From contig NZ_CP032616.1 of assembly GCF_003626975.1 (NCBI RefSeq), positions 5,494,001 through 5,558,000 of the forward strand: DNA of 64,000 nt, read 5' to 3'. The position numbers and the translations under genes were made by a program. The notes beneath the pieces were generated by a model. The model made no database searches, was not told the DNA's origin, and was given only the letters and a program-made list of their open reading frames with translations. Shown piece after piece: positions 27,087 to 37,669 of the stretch (position 1 is its first letter; the number at the start of each line of letters is the position of its first letter). The DNA comes from Pseudomonas sp. DY-1. Its GTDB lineage: Bacteria > Pseudomonadota > Gammaproteobacteria > Pseudomonadales > Pseudomonadaceae.

Positions 27087-27848
27087 ATGGACAAGAACCA
27101 GCAAGGCGCGAACCCCGCGGTGCCACGGCATGTGGCGATTATCATGGACGGTAACAACCGTTGGGCGAAGAAGCGTCTGCTGCCTGGCGTAGCCGGCCAC
27201 AAGGCCGGCGTGGATGCGGTCCGGGCTGTGATCGAGGTGTGCGCCGAGGCAGGCGTCGAAGTGCTCACCCTGTTCGCCTTCTCCAGTGAGAACTGGCAGC
27301 GCCCGGCTGACGAGGTGAGCGCCCTGATGGAGCTGTTCCTGGGGGCGCTGCGCCGTGAGGCACGGCGCCTGAACCAGAATGACATCCGGCTGCGCATCAT
27401 CGGCGATCGCTCGCGCTTCCATCCGGAGTTGCAGGCCGCCATGCGCGAAGCCGAACAGTTGACCGCCAGCCATCAGAAGTTCGTCCTCCAGGTCGCCGCC
27501 AACTATGGCGGTCAGTGGGACATCACCCAGGCCGCACAGCGCCTGGCGCGAGAGGTCCAGGCTGGTCACCTGCAAGTGGACGATATTTCCCCGCAGTTGC
27601 TGCAAAGTTGCCTGGTTACCGGCGACCTGCCGCTGCCCGACCTGTGCATCCGCACCGGTGGCGAGCACCGCATCAGCAACTTCCTGCTTTGGCAGCTCGC
27701 TTATGCAGAGCTGTATTTCTCCGATCTCTACTGGCCCGACTTCAAGCACGAAGCCATGCGTAAGGCGCTGACCGACTACGCAAAGCGCCAGCGTCGCTTC
27801 GGCAAGACGAGCGAGCAGCTAGAAGCCGAGGCCCGAGCCAAATGCTGA
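27087..27848 (+). CDS. uppS: Undecaprenyl diphosphate synthase UppS
   Basis: Cis-prenyltransferase of 253 residues that makes C55 undecaprenyl diphosphate, the lipid carrier for peptidoglycan and O-antigen. Catalytic Asp21 lies in IIMDGNNRWAK, and FSSENWQRP, CIRTGGEHRISNFLLWQ and AYAELYF are the other family motifs. It starts 14 bases after frr and overlaps cdsA by seven bases. Confidence 0.97.
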   Translation: MDKNQQGANPAVPRHVAIIMDGNNRWAKKRLLPGVAGHKAGVDAVRAVIEVCAEAGVEVLTLFAFSSENWQRPADEVSALMELFLGALRREARRLNQNDIRLRIIGDRSRFHPELQAAMREAEQLTASHQKFVLQVAANYGGQWDITQAAQRLAREVQAGHLQVDDISPQLLQSCLVTGDLPLPDLCIRTGGEHRISNFLLWQLAYAELYFSDLYWPDFKHEAMRKALTDYAKRQRRFGKTSEQLEAEARAKC

Positions 27849-28657
27849 AACAACGCGTCATCACCGCGCTGGTGTTGCTGCCCATTGCCCTTGCGGGTTT
27901 CTTCTGGCTGGACGGTGGCGCCTTCGCGCTGTTCATCGGTGCCGTTGTGAGCCTCGGTGCCTGGGAATGGGCGCGCCTGGCGGGCTTCTCTTCCCAGCCC
28001 TTGCGCGTCGCTTACGGACTTCTCGTGGCGGCGCTGCTCTATGGGCTTTATCTCGTGCCGGCCATGGCGCCCCTGGTACTGGTGCTTGGTGTGCTCTGGT
28101 GGGGGGCTGCCACGGTTTTCGTGTTGGGATACCCCGAAACCAGCCGCTACTGGGGTGGAACACCTGGCAAGCTGGTCATCGGTTTGTTGATCCTGCTGCC
28201 CGCCTGGCAGGGCCTGATCCTGTTCAAGCAGTGGCCGCTGGCCAACTGGCTGATCCTGGCAGTGATGGTGCTGGTCTGGGCAGCCGATATCGGCGCCTAT
28301 TTCTCCGGCAAGGCTTTCGGTAAACGCAAGCTTGCGCCTCAGGTGAGTCCCGGTAAGAGCTGGGAAGGCCTGGTGGGTGGATTGCTGGCCAGTCTCCTGA
28401 TTACCGCAGGTGTCGGTTTCTATCGTGGATGGGTCGGTTCCGAGCTGTTGCTGGCCTTGGTGGGTGCAGCCTTGGTTGTGCTGATCTCGGTGGTAGGGGA
28501 CCTGACCGAAAGCATGTTCAAGCGTCAGTCCGGCATCAAGGACAGCAGCAATCTGCTGCCGGGCCACGGTGGCGTACTGGACCGAATCGATAGCCTGACC
28601 GCGGCCATCCCGCTGTTCGCCGCGCTGCTCTGGGCCGCTGGCTGGGGAGCCCTGTGA
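27842..28657 (+). CDS. cdsA: Phosphatidate cytidylyltransferase CdsA
   Basis: Inner-membrane enzyme of 271 residues with about seven or eight hydrophobic segments, making CDP-diacylglycerol from phosphatidate and CTP. The family signature [18 protein letters not shown], followed by [10 protein letters not shown], is complete near the C-terminus. Overlaps uppS by seven bases and dxr by four bases (GTGA). Confidence 0.97.
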   Translation: MLKQRVITALVLLPIALAGFFWLDGGAFALFIGAVVSLGAWEWARLAGFSSQPLRVAYGLLVAALLYGLYLVPAMAPLVLVLGVLWWGAATVFVLGYPETSRYWGGTPGKLVIGLLILLPAWQGLILFKQWPLANWLILAVMVLVWAADIGAYFSGKAFGKRKLAPQVSPGKSWEGLVGGLLASLLITAGVGFYRGWVGSELLLALVGAALVVLISVVGDLTESMFKRQSGIKDSSNLLPGHGGVLDRIDSLTAAIPLFAALLWAAGWGAL

Positions 28658-29844
28658 CTCAGCCGCAACGCATTACCGTTCTGGGTGCGACTGGCTCGAT
28701 AGGTCTCAGCACCCTCGACGTCATAGGTCGTCATCCTGATCGCTATCAGGCTTTCGCGCTCAGTGGCTTCAGTCGCCTGAGCGAGCTGGAGGCGCTGTGT
28801 CTGCGCTATCGGCCCGAGTTCGCTGTGGTGCCGGACGCCGATTCCGCCCGTCACTTGCAAGGCGGCCTGCTGGCGGCCGGATTGCACACTCGCGTCCTGG
28901 TTGGCGAGCAGGGTCTTTGCGAAGTCGCTGCGCATCCGCAGGTCGACGCAGTAATGGCCGCTATTGTCGGTGCCGCCGGCCTCAAGCCTACCCTGGCAGC
29001 CGTGGAGGCTGGCAAACGCGTGCTGCTGGCCAACAAGGAAGCGCTGGTCATGTCCGGCGCCCTATTCATGCAGGCCGTACGCAAGAGCGGTTCCGTGCTG
29101 CTGCCCATCGACAGCGAGCACAACGCGATCTTCCAGTGCCTGCCTCGGGATTACGCTCAGGGTTTGGCTCCCGTAGGCGTTCGGCGCATCCTGCTGACCG
29201 CCTCAGGCGGCCCGTTCCGTGAGATGCCGCTGGCACAACTGCCGGATGTTTCGCCCGAGCAAGCCTGCGCCCACCCGAATTGGTCCATGGGGCGAAAGAT
29301 CTCCGTTGATTCGGCCAGCATGATGAACAAAGGTCTCGAGCTGATCGAAGCCTGCTGGCTTTTCGATGCGCGACCGGCCCAGGTTGAAGTGGTGATACAC
29401 CCGCAGAGCGTTATCCACTCCCTGGTGGACTACGTGGATGGCTCGGTACTGGCGCAGCTCGGCAATCCGGACATGCGCACCCCCATCGCCCACGCAATGG
29501 CTTGGCCGGAGCGCATCGATTCCGGTGTGTCGCCGCTGGACTTGTTCGCGGTGGCTCGTCTGGACTTCCAGGCGCCGGACGAAGAGCGCTTCCCATGCCT
29601 GCGTCTTGCGCGGCAGGCGGCAGAGGAGGGGGGCAGCGCCCCGGCGATGCTCAATGCCGCCAACGAGGTGGCTGTGGCGGCATTCCTGGATAGGCGCATC
29701 CGCTTCACAGAGATCGCGAGTATCATCGACGAAGTGCTGAACCGCGAAGCGGCGAATGCGGTCGAAACGCTGGATTCCGTACTGCTGGCGGATGCCCGTG
29801 CTCGGGCGGCGGCGCAGCAGTGGTTAGTTCGTCAAGGGCGGTAA
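28654..29844 (+). CDS. dxr: 1-deoxy-D-xylulose 5-phosphate reductoisomerase Dxr
   Basis: NADPH-dependent second enzyme of the MEP isoprenoid pathway, 396 residues. The NADPH motif [14 protein letters not shown] is at the N-terminus, the metal-binding region is [13 protein letters not shown], and the flexible loop is [17 protein letters not shown] start at 28654 within the cdsA stop. Two further MEP genes, ispD and ispF, are in this window. Confidence 0.97.
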   Translation: MTQPQRITVLGATGSIGLSTLDVIGRHPDRYQAFALSGFSRLSELEALCLRYRPEFAVVPDADSARHLQGGLLAAGLHTRVLVGEQGLCEVAAHPQVDAVMAAIVGAAGLKPTLAAVEAGKRVLLANKEALVMSGALFMQAVRKSGSVLLPIDSEHNAIFQCLPRDYAQGLAPVGVRRILLTASGGPFREMPLAQLPDVSPEQACAHPNWSMGRKISVDSASMMNKGLELIEACWLFDARPAQVEVVIHPQSVIHSLVDYVDGSVLAQLGNPDMRTPIAHAMAWPERIDSGVSPLDLFAVARLDFQAPDEERFPCLRLARQAAEEGGSAPAMLNAANEVAVAAFLDRRIRFTEIASIIDEVLNREAANAVETLDSVLLADARARAAAQQWLVRQGR

Positions 29845-29883
29845 CAGGTGGCCTAGACAGCCCGCCTGTTCCGGAGGAAACCG

Positions 29884-31236
29884 ATGAGCGCTCTATACAT
29901 GATTGTTGGCACCCTGATCGCCCTCGGGGTGCTGGTGACCTTTCACGAGTTTGGTCACTTCTGGGTTGCACGGCGCTGCGGGGTCAAGGTCCTGCGCTTT
30001 TCCGTGGGCTTCGGCAAGGCCCTGTTCCGCTGGCATGATCGCCACGGCACCGAGTTCGTAGTCGCTGCCATCCCCCTCGGTGGGTACGTGAAGATGTTGG
30101 ACGAGCGCGAGGCTGAAGTGCCCGAAGAGCTGCTTGGTCAGTCCTTCAATCGCAAGCCGGTTGGGCAGCGCATCGCCATTGTGGCTGCCGGTCCCATCGC
30201 CAACTTCCTACTCGCACTGCTGTTCTTCTGGGTACTGGCCATGCTCGGCAGTCAGCAGGTGAAGCCGGTGATAGGCAGCATTGCGCCGGACAGCATTGCT
30301 GCCCGTGCCGGTCTTGAAGCTGGCGAAGAAATCATTTCTGTAGATGGTGAGGTCGTCACTGGCTGGTCGCAGGTCAACCTTCAGCTGGTGCGCCGTCTGG
30401 GTGAAAGCGGCACGCTGCGGGTGAGTGTGCGCGAGTCCGGTGCTTCGACCGAGCAAAGCCATGAGCTGCAGTTGAACAACTGGCTCAAAGGCGTCGACGA
30501 GCCCGATCCTATCGGCGCCCTTGGTATCACGCCCTGGCGCCCGGCGATTCCGCCGATTCTCGCTGAACTCGATCCGAAAGGCCCTGCCCAGGCTGCTGGT
30601 CTCAAGCTCGGCGACCGCCTGTTGGCACTTGATGGGCAGCCTCTGGACGATTGGCAGCAGGTGGTGGAGCGAGTCCGCAAGCGTCCTGCTGAGCGCGTTA
30701 CCTTGCGTGTCGAGAGCGATGGGCAGGTGCGCGATGTTCAATTGAGCCTGGCTGCTCGGGGCGAAGGCGAAGCTCGCAGTGGCTACCTGGGCGCTGGGGT
30801 GAAAGGTGTGGATTGGCCCGCTGAAATGCTACGGGAGGTCAGTTTCGGACCGCTGGATGCTGTTACCGAAGCGATGGCCAGAACCTGGTCCATGAGCCTG
30901 CTAACTCTGGATTCCTTAAAGAAAATGTTGCTTGGCGAGCTCTCGGTAAAAAACTTGAGCGGGCCGATAACCATTGCTAAAGTGGCGGGCGCTTCGGCCC
31001 AGTCCGGGGTGGGGGATTTTCTGAACTTCCTCGCCTATCTGAGCATAAGCCTGGGGGTTCTCAATCTGTTGCCAATTCCTGTCCTGGACGGGGGGCACCT
31101 GCTGTTCTACTTGATCGAACTGGTGCGGCGTCGCCCAGTATCGGAGCGGGTGCAGGCTTGGGGGGTGCAGATCGGTATCAGTCTGGTCGTGGGGGTGATG
31201 TTGCTCGCCCTGGTAAACGATCTGAGCCGTCTGTAA
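29884..31236 (+). CDS. rseP: Site-2 intramembrane protease RseP (MucP)
   Basis: Zinc metalloprotease of 450 residues embedded in the inner membrane that cleaves anti-sigma factors. In Pseudomonas the homologue MucP cuts MucA and releases AlgU. The HExxH motif is HEFGH with His21, Glu22 and His25, two PDZ domains occupy about residues 110-290, and the second metal motif is PIPVLDGGHLL near the C-terminus. The ribosome binding site GGAGGAAACCG is strong. It is followed by an attenuator-like hairpin and bamA, so the stress-response protease and the main outer-membrane assembly factor are neighbours. Confidence 0.96.
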   Translation: MSALYMIVGTLIALGVLVTFHEFGHFWVARRCGVKVLRFSVGFGKALFRWHDRHGTEFVVAAIPLGGYVKMLDEREAEVPEELLGQSFNRKPVGQRIAIVAAGPIANFLLALLFFWVLAMLGSQQVKPVIGSIAPDSIAARAGLEAGEEIISVDGEVVTGWSQVNLQLVRRLGESGTLRVSVRESGASTEQSHELQLNNWLKGVDEPDPIGALGITPWRPAIPPILAELDPKGPAQAAGLKLGDRLLALDGQPLDDWQQVVERVRKRPAERVTLRVESDGQVRDVQLSLAARGEGEARSGYLGAGVKGVDWPAEMLREVSFGPLDAVTEAMARTWSMSLLTLDSLKKMLLGELSVKNLSGPITIAKVAGASAQSGVGDFLNFLAYLSISLGVLNLLPIPVLDGGHLLFYLIELVRRRPVSERVQAWGVQIGISLVVGVMLLALVNDLSRL

Positions 31237-31255
31237 CGAGTCACTGAATTTCGAG

Positions 31256-31282
31256 TCTGCCGCCTTGTGCGGCAGATTCTTT
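31256..31282 (+). terminator. Terminator/attenuator between rseP and bamA
   Basis: TCTGCCGC and GCGGCAGA pair around CTTGT and are followed by TTCTTT, 20 bases after the rseP stop. It would let bamA be expressed partly independently. Confidence 0.6.
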
Positions 31283-31310
31283 ATTACCGGTTGGAATAAA
31301 AAAGGACTTC

Positions 31311-33662
31311 ATGAAACGCCTGCTGCTACCTGCGGTGCTTGCCGCACTCATGATCGCCGAGGTTCACGCCGAGTCCTTCAACATCTCCGACATTCGCGTC
31401 AACGGCCTGCAGCGAGTTTCCGCTGGCAGCGTGTTCGGCGCACTTCCGCTCAACGTCGGTGACACCGCGGACGACCGTCGTCTGGTCGAAGCTACCCGCG
31501 CACTGTTCAAGACCGGCTTCTTCCAGGATATCCAACTGGGTCGCGATGGCGATGTGCTGGTCATTACCGTAGTCGAGCGCCCGTCGATTTCCAGCATCGA
31601 GATCGAAGGCAACAAGGCCATCAGCACCGAAGACCTGCTCAAAGGGCTAAAACAGTCGGGCCTTGCCGAAGGTGAAATCTTCCAGCGCGCGACCCTTGAA
31701 GGTGTGCGTAACGAACTGCAGCGCCAGTACGTGGCCCAAGGCCGATACTCCGCCGAGATCGAGGCTGATGTGAATCCGCAGCCGCGTAACCGCGTAGCGC
31801 TGAAGATCAAGATCAACGAAGGCTCCGTTGCGGCCATCCAGCACATCAATATCGTCGGCAATACTGTCTTCTCTGATGAAGACCTGATCGACCTGTTCGA
31901 ACTGAAGACCACCAACTGGCTGTCCTTCTTCAAGAACGACGACAAGTACGCCCGCGAGAAACTCTCCGGTGACTTGGAGCGTCTGCGCTCCTACTACCTG
32001 GACCGCGGCTACATCAACATGGATATCTCCTCCACCCAGGTATCCATCACTCCGGACAAGAAGCACGTCTACGTCACCGTGAACGTGGACGAGGGCGAAA
32101 AGTACACCGTCAGCGACGTCAAGCTCTCCGGTGACCTGAAGGTTCCCGAAGACGAAGTGAAGAAGCTGCTGCTGGTGCAGAAGGGGCAGGTCTTCTCGCG
32201 CAAGGTAATGACTACCACTTCCGAGCTGATAACCCGTCGCCTGGGTAACGAGGGCTATACCTTCGCCAACGTGAACGGCGTCCCGGAGGCCCATGACGAG
32301 GACAACACCGTTTCCATCACCTTCGTGGTCGATCCGGGTAAACGTGCCTACGTCAACCGTATCAACTTCCGCGGCAACACCAAGACCGAAGACGAAGTAC
32401 TGCGCCGCGAAATGCGTCAGATGGAAGGTGGCTGGGCCTCGACCTACCTCATCGACCAGTCCAAGACTCGTCTTGAGCGTCTCGGCTTCTTCAAGGAAGT
32501 CAACGTCGAGACCCCGCAGGTGCCTGGCACCGACGACCAGGTCGACGTGAACTACACCGTGGAAGAGCAGCCGTCCGGCTCCATCACCGCCAGCGTGGGC
32601 TTCGCCCAGAGTGCGGGCCTGATCCTGGGCGGCTCCATCAGCCAGAACAACTTCCTGGGCACCGGTAACAAGGTCAGCATTGGCCTGACGCGTTCCGAGT
32701 ACCAGACCCGCTACAACTTCGGTTTCGTTGACCCCTACTGGACACCGGACGGCGTGAGCCTGGGCTACAACGCCTTCTATCGCAGCACCGACTACGACGA
32801 CCTCGACGTGGACGTATCCAGCTATGCGGTGGACAGCTACGGCGCGGGCGTCAGCATCGGCTACCCGATCAGTGAGACCGGGCGCCTTACCTACGGCCTG
32901 ACCGTGCAGCAGGACAAGATCAACACCGGCATCTATACCGTCGACGAGATCTTTGACTTCATCGATCAGGAAGGCGACAGCTACCTGAACTTCAAGGGCT
33001 CCATCGGCTGGTCCGAATCGACCCTGAACAAAGGCGTGCTGGCCACTCGTGGTCATTCCCAGAGCCTGGTGCTGGAAAGCACCATTCCGGGTAGCGACCT
33101 GTCGTTCTACAAGCTCGACTACCGCGGCCAGTTGTTCACTCCGCTGAGCCAGAACACTGCCCTGCGCTGGCACACCGAGTTGGGCTACGGCGACAGCTAC
33201 GGCTCCACTTCCGAGCTGCCGTTCTACGAGCATTACTTCGCGGGTGGCTTCAACTCCGTGCGTGGCTTCGAAGACAGCAGCCTGGGCCCACGCAGCACAC
33301 CGAGCAAAGGTACCAAGCCGGGCACTGCTTTCGACCCGGACCAGGATCCGCTGCCTTTCGGTGGCAACGTTCTGATCCAGGGTGGTGTCGAGTTGCTGTT
33401 CCCGATGCCATTCGTCAAGGACCAGCGCCAGTTGCGTACTGTGCTGTTCTGGGATGTGGGTAACGTATTCGATACCAGTTGCTCGTCTACTGCGACCAAC
33501 TGCAGCAGCATCAACGCCGGTGACCTGGCCAGTTCCGTGGGTGTCGGCCTGACCTGGATCACTGCATTGGGTCCGCTGAGCTTCAGTCTGGGCATGCCTG
33601 TCAAGAAACCGGACAATGCCGATACCCAGGTGTTCCAGTTCTCTCTGGGCCAGACCTTCTAA
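31311..33662 (+). CDS. bamA: Outer-membrane protein assembly factor BamA
   Basis: Omp85-family protein of 783 residues. A signal peptide (MKRLLLPAVLAALMIAEVHA) is followed by five POTRA domains up to about residue 420 and a 16-strand barrel. The loop 6 motif is VRGFEDSS, and the last residue is Phe (FQFSLGQTF), the signature of outer-membrane barrels. It is the essential core of the Bam complex that inserts outer-membrane proteins. An A-rich region with AAAAAAGGAC precedes the ATG. skp follows after 42 bases. Confidence 0.98.
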   Translation: MKRLLLPAVLAALMIAEVHAESFNISDIRVNGLQRVSAGSVFGALPLNVGDTADDRRLVEATRALFKTGFFQDIQLGRDGDVLVITVVERPSISSIEIEGNKAISTEDLLKGLKQSGLAEGEIFQRATLEGVRNELQRQYVAQGRYSAEIEADVNPQPRNRVALKIKINEGSVAAIQHINIVGNTVFSDEDLIDLFELKTTNWLSFFKNDDKYAREKLSGDLERLRSYYLDRGYINMDISSTQVSITPDKKHVYVTVNVDEGEKYTVSDVKLSGDLKVPEDEVKKLLLVQKGQVFSRKVMTTTSELITRRLGNEGYTFANVNGVPEAHDEDNTVSITFVVDPGKRAYVNRINFRGNTKTEDEVLRREMRQMEGGWASTYLIDQSKTRLERLGFFKEVNVETPQVPGTDDQVDVNYTVEEQPSGSITASVGFAQSAGLILGGSISQNNFLGTGNKVSIGLTRSEYQTRYNFGFVDPYWTPDGVSLGYNAFYRSTDYDDLDVDVSSYAVDSYGAGVSIGYPISETGRLTYGLTVQQDKINTGIYTVDEIFDFIDQEGDSYLNFKGSIGWSESTLNKGVLATRGHSQSLVLESTIPGSDLSFYKLDYRGQLFTPLSQNTALRWHTELGYGDSYGSTSELPFYEHYFAGGFNSVRGFEDSSLGPRSTPSKGTKPGTAFDPDQDPLPFGGNVLIQGGVELLFPMPFVKDQRQLRTVLFWDVGNVFDTSCSSTATNCSSINAGDLASSVGVGLTWITALGPLSFSLGMPVKKPDNADTQVFQFSLGQTF

Positions 33663-33704
33663 GTGTTATTTCAAGACAACAGTAAGTGTTGCAGGAGTTG
33701 CATC

Positions 33705-34208
33705 GTGCGTAAGTTGACTCAATTCGTTCTGGTTGCCGCTGCCATGATGGCGACTCCGGCCTTCGCGGAAATGAAGATTGCGGTACTGAACTATCAAATG
33801 GCCCTGCTCGAGTCCGACGCCGCCAAGAAGTACGCGGTCGATGCCGAGAAGAAATTCGGTCCCCAGCTGAACAAACTGAAGACCCTGGAGAGCGACGCCA
33901 AACGTATCCAGGACCGTCTGGTGAAAGACGGCGAGAAGATGCAACAAGCCGAACGTGAGCGCCTGGAGCTTGAATTCAAGCAGAAGGCCCGCGATTTCCA
34001 GTTCCAGTCCAAGGAACTGAACGAAGCCAAGGCCGTTGCTGACCGCGACATGCTCAAGCAGCTCAAGCCGAAGCTGGACAAGGCTGTTGAAGAAGTCCTG
34101 AAGCAAGGCAGCTATGACCTGGTGCTGGAGCGTGGTGCTGTGGTTGATGTCAAGCCGCAGTACGACATCACCCGCCAAGTCATTGAGCGCATGAACCAGC
34201 AGCGCTGA
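33705..34208 (+). CDS. skp: Periplasmic chaperone Skp (OmpH/HlpA)
   Basis: A 167-residue periplasmic holdase that shields unfolded outer-membrane proteins on their way to BamA. Signal peptide [20 protein letters not shown], then a mature part rich in Lys, Glu and Gln that forms the long coiled-coil arms. The start is GTG at 33705, preceded by CAGGAGTTG; an upstream in-frame GTG at 33663 lacks a ribosome binding site and would put extra residues before the signal peptide. The stop overlaps the lpxD start by one base. Confidence 0.93.
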   Translation: MRKLTQFVLVAAAMMATPAFAEMKIAVLNYQMALLESDAAKKYAVDAEKKFGPQLNKLKTLESDAKRIQDRLVKDGEKMQQAERERLELEFKQKARDFQFQSKELNEAKAVADRDMLKQLKPKLDKAVEEVLKQGSYDLVLERGAVVDVKPQYDITRQVIERMNQQR

Positions 34209-35269
34209 TGATGGCAACTCCGGTCTTCACTCTGGGCCAACTGGCTGAGCGTCTCGGAGCCACCGTGCGTGGTTCCGAGGAAAAAGCGATCACCGGCCTG
34301 GCCACCCTGCAGGAGGCCGGCCCTGGCCACCTCAGCTTCCTGGCTAATCCGCAGTACCGCAAGTTCCTTGCCGACTGCAAGGCGGGAGCGGTGTTGCTGA
34401 CTCAGGCTGATGCCGAGGGCTTTGCCGGCGACGCGCTGGTGGTACCCAATCCCTATCTGGCCTACGCCGAGCTATCCCACTTGTTCGACCCGAAGCCGAA
34501 GGCTCAGCCCGGCATTCATCCGACCGCTGTGGTGGCGGTTGATGCCAAGGTTGACCCGAGTGCCAGCGTTGGAGCTTATGCGGTGATCGAGTCCGGTGCG
34601 CAGATCGGGGCCGGAGTGACCTTGGGCGCCCACTGCGTCGTAGGTGCCCGTACCGTGATTGGTGAGGGCGGCTGGCTCGCGCCGCGCGTGACCCTTTATC
34701 ACGACGTGAAGATCGGCAAGCGTGTCGTGATCCAGTCCGGTGCCGTGATAGGCGGTGAGGGCTTCGGCTTCGCCAACGAAAAGGGCGTTTGGCAGAAAAT
34801 CGCACAGATCGGCGGCGTTACCCTGGGCGACGACGTGGAAGTGGGGGCCAATACCACCATCGACCGTGGTGCCCTCTCCGATACGCTGATCGGCAATGGC
34901 GTGAAGCTGGATAACCAGATCATGATCGCCCACAACGTGCAGGTCGGTGACAACACCGCCATGGCTGGCTGTGTGGGCATTTCCGGCAGCACCAAGATTG
35001 GCCGCAACTGCATGATCGCCGGTGGCGTGGGCATGGTTGGCCATATCGAGGTCTGCGACAACGTGTTTGTCACCGGCATGACCATGGTGACTCGCAATAT
35101 CACCGAGCCGGGTGCTTATTCCTCCGGTACCGCGATGCAGACTGCCGCGGATTGGAAGAAGAGCGCTGCCCGGATCCGCCAGTTGGACGACATGGCGCGT
35201 CGTCTGCAGCAACTGGAAAAACGCCTGGCGGCAGTGACCCCGGGCGGGGATGCTTCATCAGAAGCGTGA
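34208..35269 (+). CDS. lpxD: UDP-3-O-acylglucosamine N-acyltransferase LpxD
   Basis: Third enzyme of lipid A synthesis, a left-handed beta-helix acyltransferase of 353 residues. It starts with the uridine-binding domain ([16 protein letters not shown]), then many hexapeptide repeats from about residue 105, and a C-terminal helix ([12 protein letters not shown]) that binds acyl carrier protein. ATG at 34208 overlaps the skp stop (TGATG); a second ATG directly follows, so the start may be three bases later. Confidence 0.96.
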   Translation: MMATPVFTLGQLAERLGATVRGSEEKAITGLATLQEAGPGHLSFLANPQYRKFLADCKAGAVLLTQADAEGFAGDALVVPNPYLAYAELSHLFDPKPKAQPGIHPTAVVAVDAKVDPSASVGAYAVIESGAQIGAGVTLGAHCVVGARTVIGEGGWLAPRVTLYHDVKIGKRVVIQSGAVIGGEGFGFANEKGVWQKIAQIGGVTLGDDVEVGANTTIDRGALSDTLIGNGVKLDNQIMIAHNVQVGDNTAMAGCVGISGSTKIGRNCMIAGGVGMVGHIEVCDNVFVTGMTMVTRNITEPGAYSSGTAMQTAADWKKSAARIRQLDDMARRLQQLEKRLAAVTPGGDASSEA

Positions 35270-35317
35270 TTCACGCCGCGCCGTGCATCCCCAATCCTCT
35301 GAAAAGGCTCCAGGAAC

Positions 35318-35758
35318 ATGATGGACATCAACGAGATTCGCGAATATCTGCCGCACCGCTACCCTTTCCTCCTGGTAGATCGGGTGGTGGAGCTGGATGT
35401 TGAAGGCAAGCGCATTCGCGCCTACAAGAATGTCAGCATCAACGAGCCCTTCTTCAATGGCCACTTCCCGCAGCATCCCATCATGCCGGGCGTACTGATC
35501 ATCGAGGCCATGGCCCAGGCGGCGGGCATCCTTGGCTTCAAGATGCTCGACGTCAAGCCTGCGGACGGCACCCTTTATTACTTCGTGGGTTCCGATAAGC
35601 TGCGCTTCCGCCAGCCGGTGCTACCGGGCGATCAGTTGATCCTCAGTGCGCAGTTCCTCAGCGTCAAACGCGGCATCTGGAAGTTCGACTGCCATGCCAG
35701 CGTCGATGGCAAGGAAGTATGCTCGGCCGAGATTATCTGTGCGGAACGCAAACTATGA
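35318..35758 (+). CDS. fabZ: 3-hydroxyacyl-ACP dehydratase FabZ
   Basis: Hotdog-fold dehydratase of fatty-acid elongation, 146 residues. The active-site histidine and glutamate are in [21 protein letters not shown], and [13 protein letters not shown] is the family N-terminus. It draws on the same 3-hydroxyacyl-ACP pool that LpxA and LpxD use, which explains its place in the lipid A cluster. ATGA overlap with lpxA. Confidence 0.97.
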   Translation: MMDINEIREYLPHRYPFLLVDRVVELDVEGKRIRAYKNVSINEPFFNGHFPQHPIMPGVLIIEAMAQAAGILGFKMLDVKPADGTLYYFVGSDKLRFRQPVLPGDQLILSAQFLSVKRGIWKFDCHASVDGKEVCSAEIICAERKL

Positions 35759-36531
35759 GTTTGATTGACCCTCGCGCCATTATCGATCCGGCAGCCAAGC
35801 TGGCGGATGGAGTTCAGGTCGGCCCCTGGTCGATCATTGGACCCGATGTGGAAGTCGGCGAGGGGACCGTGGTCGGACCGCATGTGGTCATCAAGGGACC
35901 GACCCGTATTGGCAAGCACAATCGCATCTACCAGTTCTCTTCGGTGGGTGAAGACACGCCTGACCTCAAGTACAAGGGTGAACCCACGCGCCTGGTGATC
36001 GGTGACCACAATGTGATCCGCGAAGGCGTGACCATCCATCGTGGCACCGTGCAGGACCGCTCCGAGACCACTATCGGCGACCACAATCTGCTGATGGCCT
36101 ACGTGCATATCGGTCACGACAGCGTGATCGCCAACAATTGCATCCTGGTCAACAACACTGCACTGGCCGGCCACGTACATGTGGATGACTGGGCGATCCT
36201 GTCCGGCTATACCCTGGTCCACCAGTTCTGCCGCATCGGCGCCCACAGCTTCTCCGGTATGGGCACGGCAATCGGCAAGGATGTTCCGGCATACGTCACG
36301 GTTTTCGGCAACCCAGCCGAGGCCCGCAGCATGAACTTCGAAGGCATGCGACGTCGTGGCTTCAGTGCCGAGGCCATCGCCGCTCTGCGTCGTGCCTACA
36401 AGGTGGTCTATCGCCAGGGGTTGACCGTGGAGCAGGCGCTGGCCGAACTGGCCGAGTCCGCTGCGCAGTTCCCGGAAGTGGCAGTTTTCCGCGACTCCAT
36501 CCAGTCCTCGACCCGCGGCATTACCCGCTGA
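35755..36531 (+). CDS. lpxA: UDP-N-acetylglucosamine O-acyltransferase LpxA
   Basis: First enzyme of lipid A synthesis, a trimeric beta-helix acyltransferase of 258 residues. The catalytic histidine is His121 in [11 protein letters not shown]. Residue 169, in [12 protein letters not shown], is methionine. In P. aeruginosa Met169 is the ruler residue that limits the acyl chain to 3-hydroxydecanoate, whereas E. coli has Gly173 and uses C14, so a C10-specific enzyme is expected here. The start is the ATG in the fabZ stop overlap; lpxB follows after four bases. Confidence 0.97.
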   Translation: MSLIDPRAIIDPAAKLADGVQVGPWSIIGPDVEVGEGTVVGPHVVIKGPTRIGKHNRIYQFSSVGEDTPDLKYKGEPTRLVIGDHNVIREGVTIHRGTVQDRSETTIGDHNLLMAYVHIGHDSVIANNCILVNNTALAGHVHVDDWAILSGYTLVHQFCRIGAHSFSGMGTAIGKDVPAYVTVFGNPAEARSMNFEGMRRRGFSAEAIAALRRAYKVVYRQGLTVEQALAELAESAAQFPEVAVFRDSIQSSTRGITR

Positions 36532-36535
36532 GCAC

Positions 36536-37669
36536 ATGAATCGTCCATTGCGCATCGCGCTGGTTGCCGGCGAGGCGTCCGGCGATATTCTCGGCTCCAC
36601 CCTGATGCACGCGCTAAAGGCGCGCCATCCTGACGCCCAGTTCATTGGCGTTGGCGGCCCGCTTATGCAGGCAGAAGGGTTGGAATCCTATTTCCCCATG
36701 GAACGCCTGGCAGTCATGGGACTGGTGGAAGTCCTTGGGCGCCTCCCGGAGCTGCTGGCACGCCGCAAACAGCTCATCCGGACCCTGATCGACGAGCGCC
36801 CTGACGTTTTTATTGGAATCGATGCACCTGACTTCACCCTCGGCGTCGAACTCAAGCTTCGTCGTGCCGGTATCAAGACAGTGCATTACGTCAGCCCTTC
36901 GGTCTGGGCTTGGCGGCAGAAACGTGTACTGAAGATCCGCGAAGGCTGCGATCTGATGCTCACGCTCTTCCCCTTCGAAGCACGTTTCTACGAAGAGAAA
37001 GGCGTTCCGGTCCGATTTGTCGGGCATCCGCTGGCCGATGCCATCCCGCTGGAGGCCGATCGCTCAGCCGCTCGCAGGGCGCTGGACTTGCCGGAAGACT
37101 CTGCCGTTGTAGCGCTACTACCCGGTAGCCGCGGTGGTGAAGTGGGCAGGCTGGGGGAGTTGTTCCTCGATGCTGCCGAGCGTCTGCGTTCGATTCGCCC
37201 CGGTATCCGTTTCGTTCTGCCGTGTGCGAGCCCGGAGCGGAGGGTGCAGATCGAGGCGATGCTAGCCAGTCGAAACTTGCCGTTGAAGTTGCTCGACGGC
37301 CGCTCCCATGACGCTCTGGCCGCTTGCGACGCGGTACTGATCGCCTCTGGGACTGCCACCCTGGAGGCACTGTTGTACAAGCGCCCGATGGTGGTGGCCT
37401 ACAAGGTGGCACCGCTGACCTATCGGATTCTCAAGCGCCTGGTGAAAAGCCCGTACGTGTCCTTGCCCAACCTGCTGGCCCAGCGCTTGCTGGTGCCCGA
37501 GCTGCTGCAGGATGCCGCTACGCCGGAGGCGCTTGCCCAGGCCGTTTCGCCCCTGCTCGACGACGGCGAGGTGCAGACGCACGGTTTCGACGTCATTCAT
37601 CGCGCTCTGCGCCGAGACGCCTCGCGCGAGGCGGCCGATGCCATCCTGAAATTGATTGGAGTGTCCTGA
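36536..37669 (+). CDS. lpxB: Lipid-A-disaccharide synthase LpxB
   Basis: Membrane-associated glycosyltransferase (GT19) of 377 residues that joins UDP-2,3-diacylglucosamine and lipid X. Conserved GEASGDILG at the N-terminus, [13 protein letters not shown] in the middle, and the C-terminal donor-binding half with [10 protein letters not shown] and [17 protein letters not shown]. Its stop overlaps the rnhB start by one base. Confidence 0.97.
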   Translation: MNRPLRIALVAGEASGDILGSTLMHALKARHPDAQFIGVGGPLMQAEGLESYFPMERLAVMGLVEVLGRLPELLARRKQLIRTLIDERPDVFIGIDAPDFTLGVELKLRRAGIKTVHYVSPSVWAWRQKRVLKIREGCDLMLTLFPFEARFYEEKGVPVRFVGHPLADAIPLEADRSAARRALDLPEDSAVVALLPGSRGGEVGRLGELFLDAAERLRSIRPGIRFVLPCASPERRVQIEAMLASRNLPLKLLDGRSHDALAACDAVLIASGTATLEALLYKRPMVVAYKVAPLTYRILKRLVKSPYVSLPNLLAQRLLVPELLQDAATPEALAQAVSPLLDDGEVQTHGFDVIHRALRRDASREAADAILKLIGVS

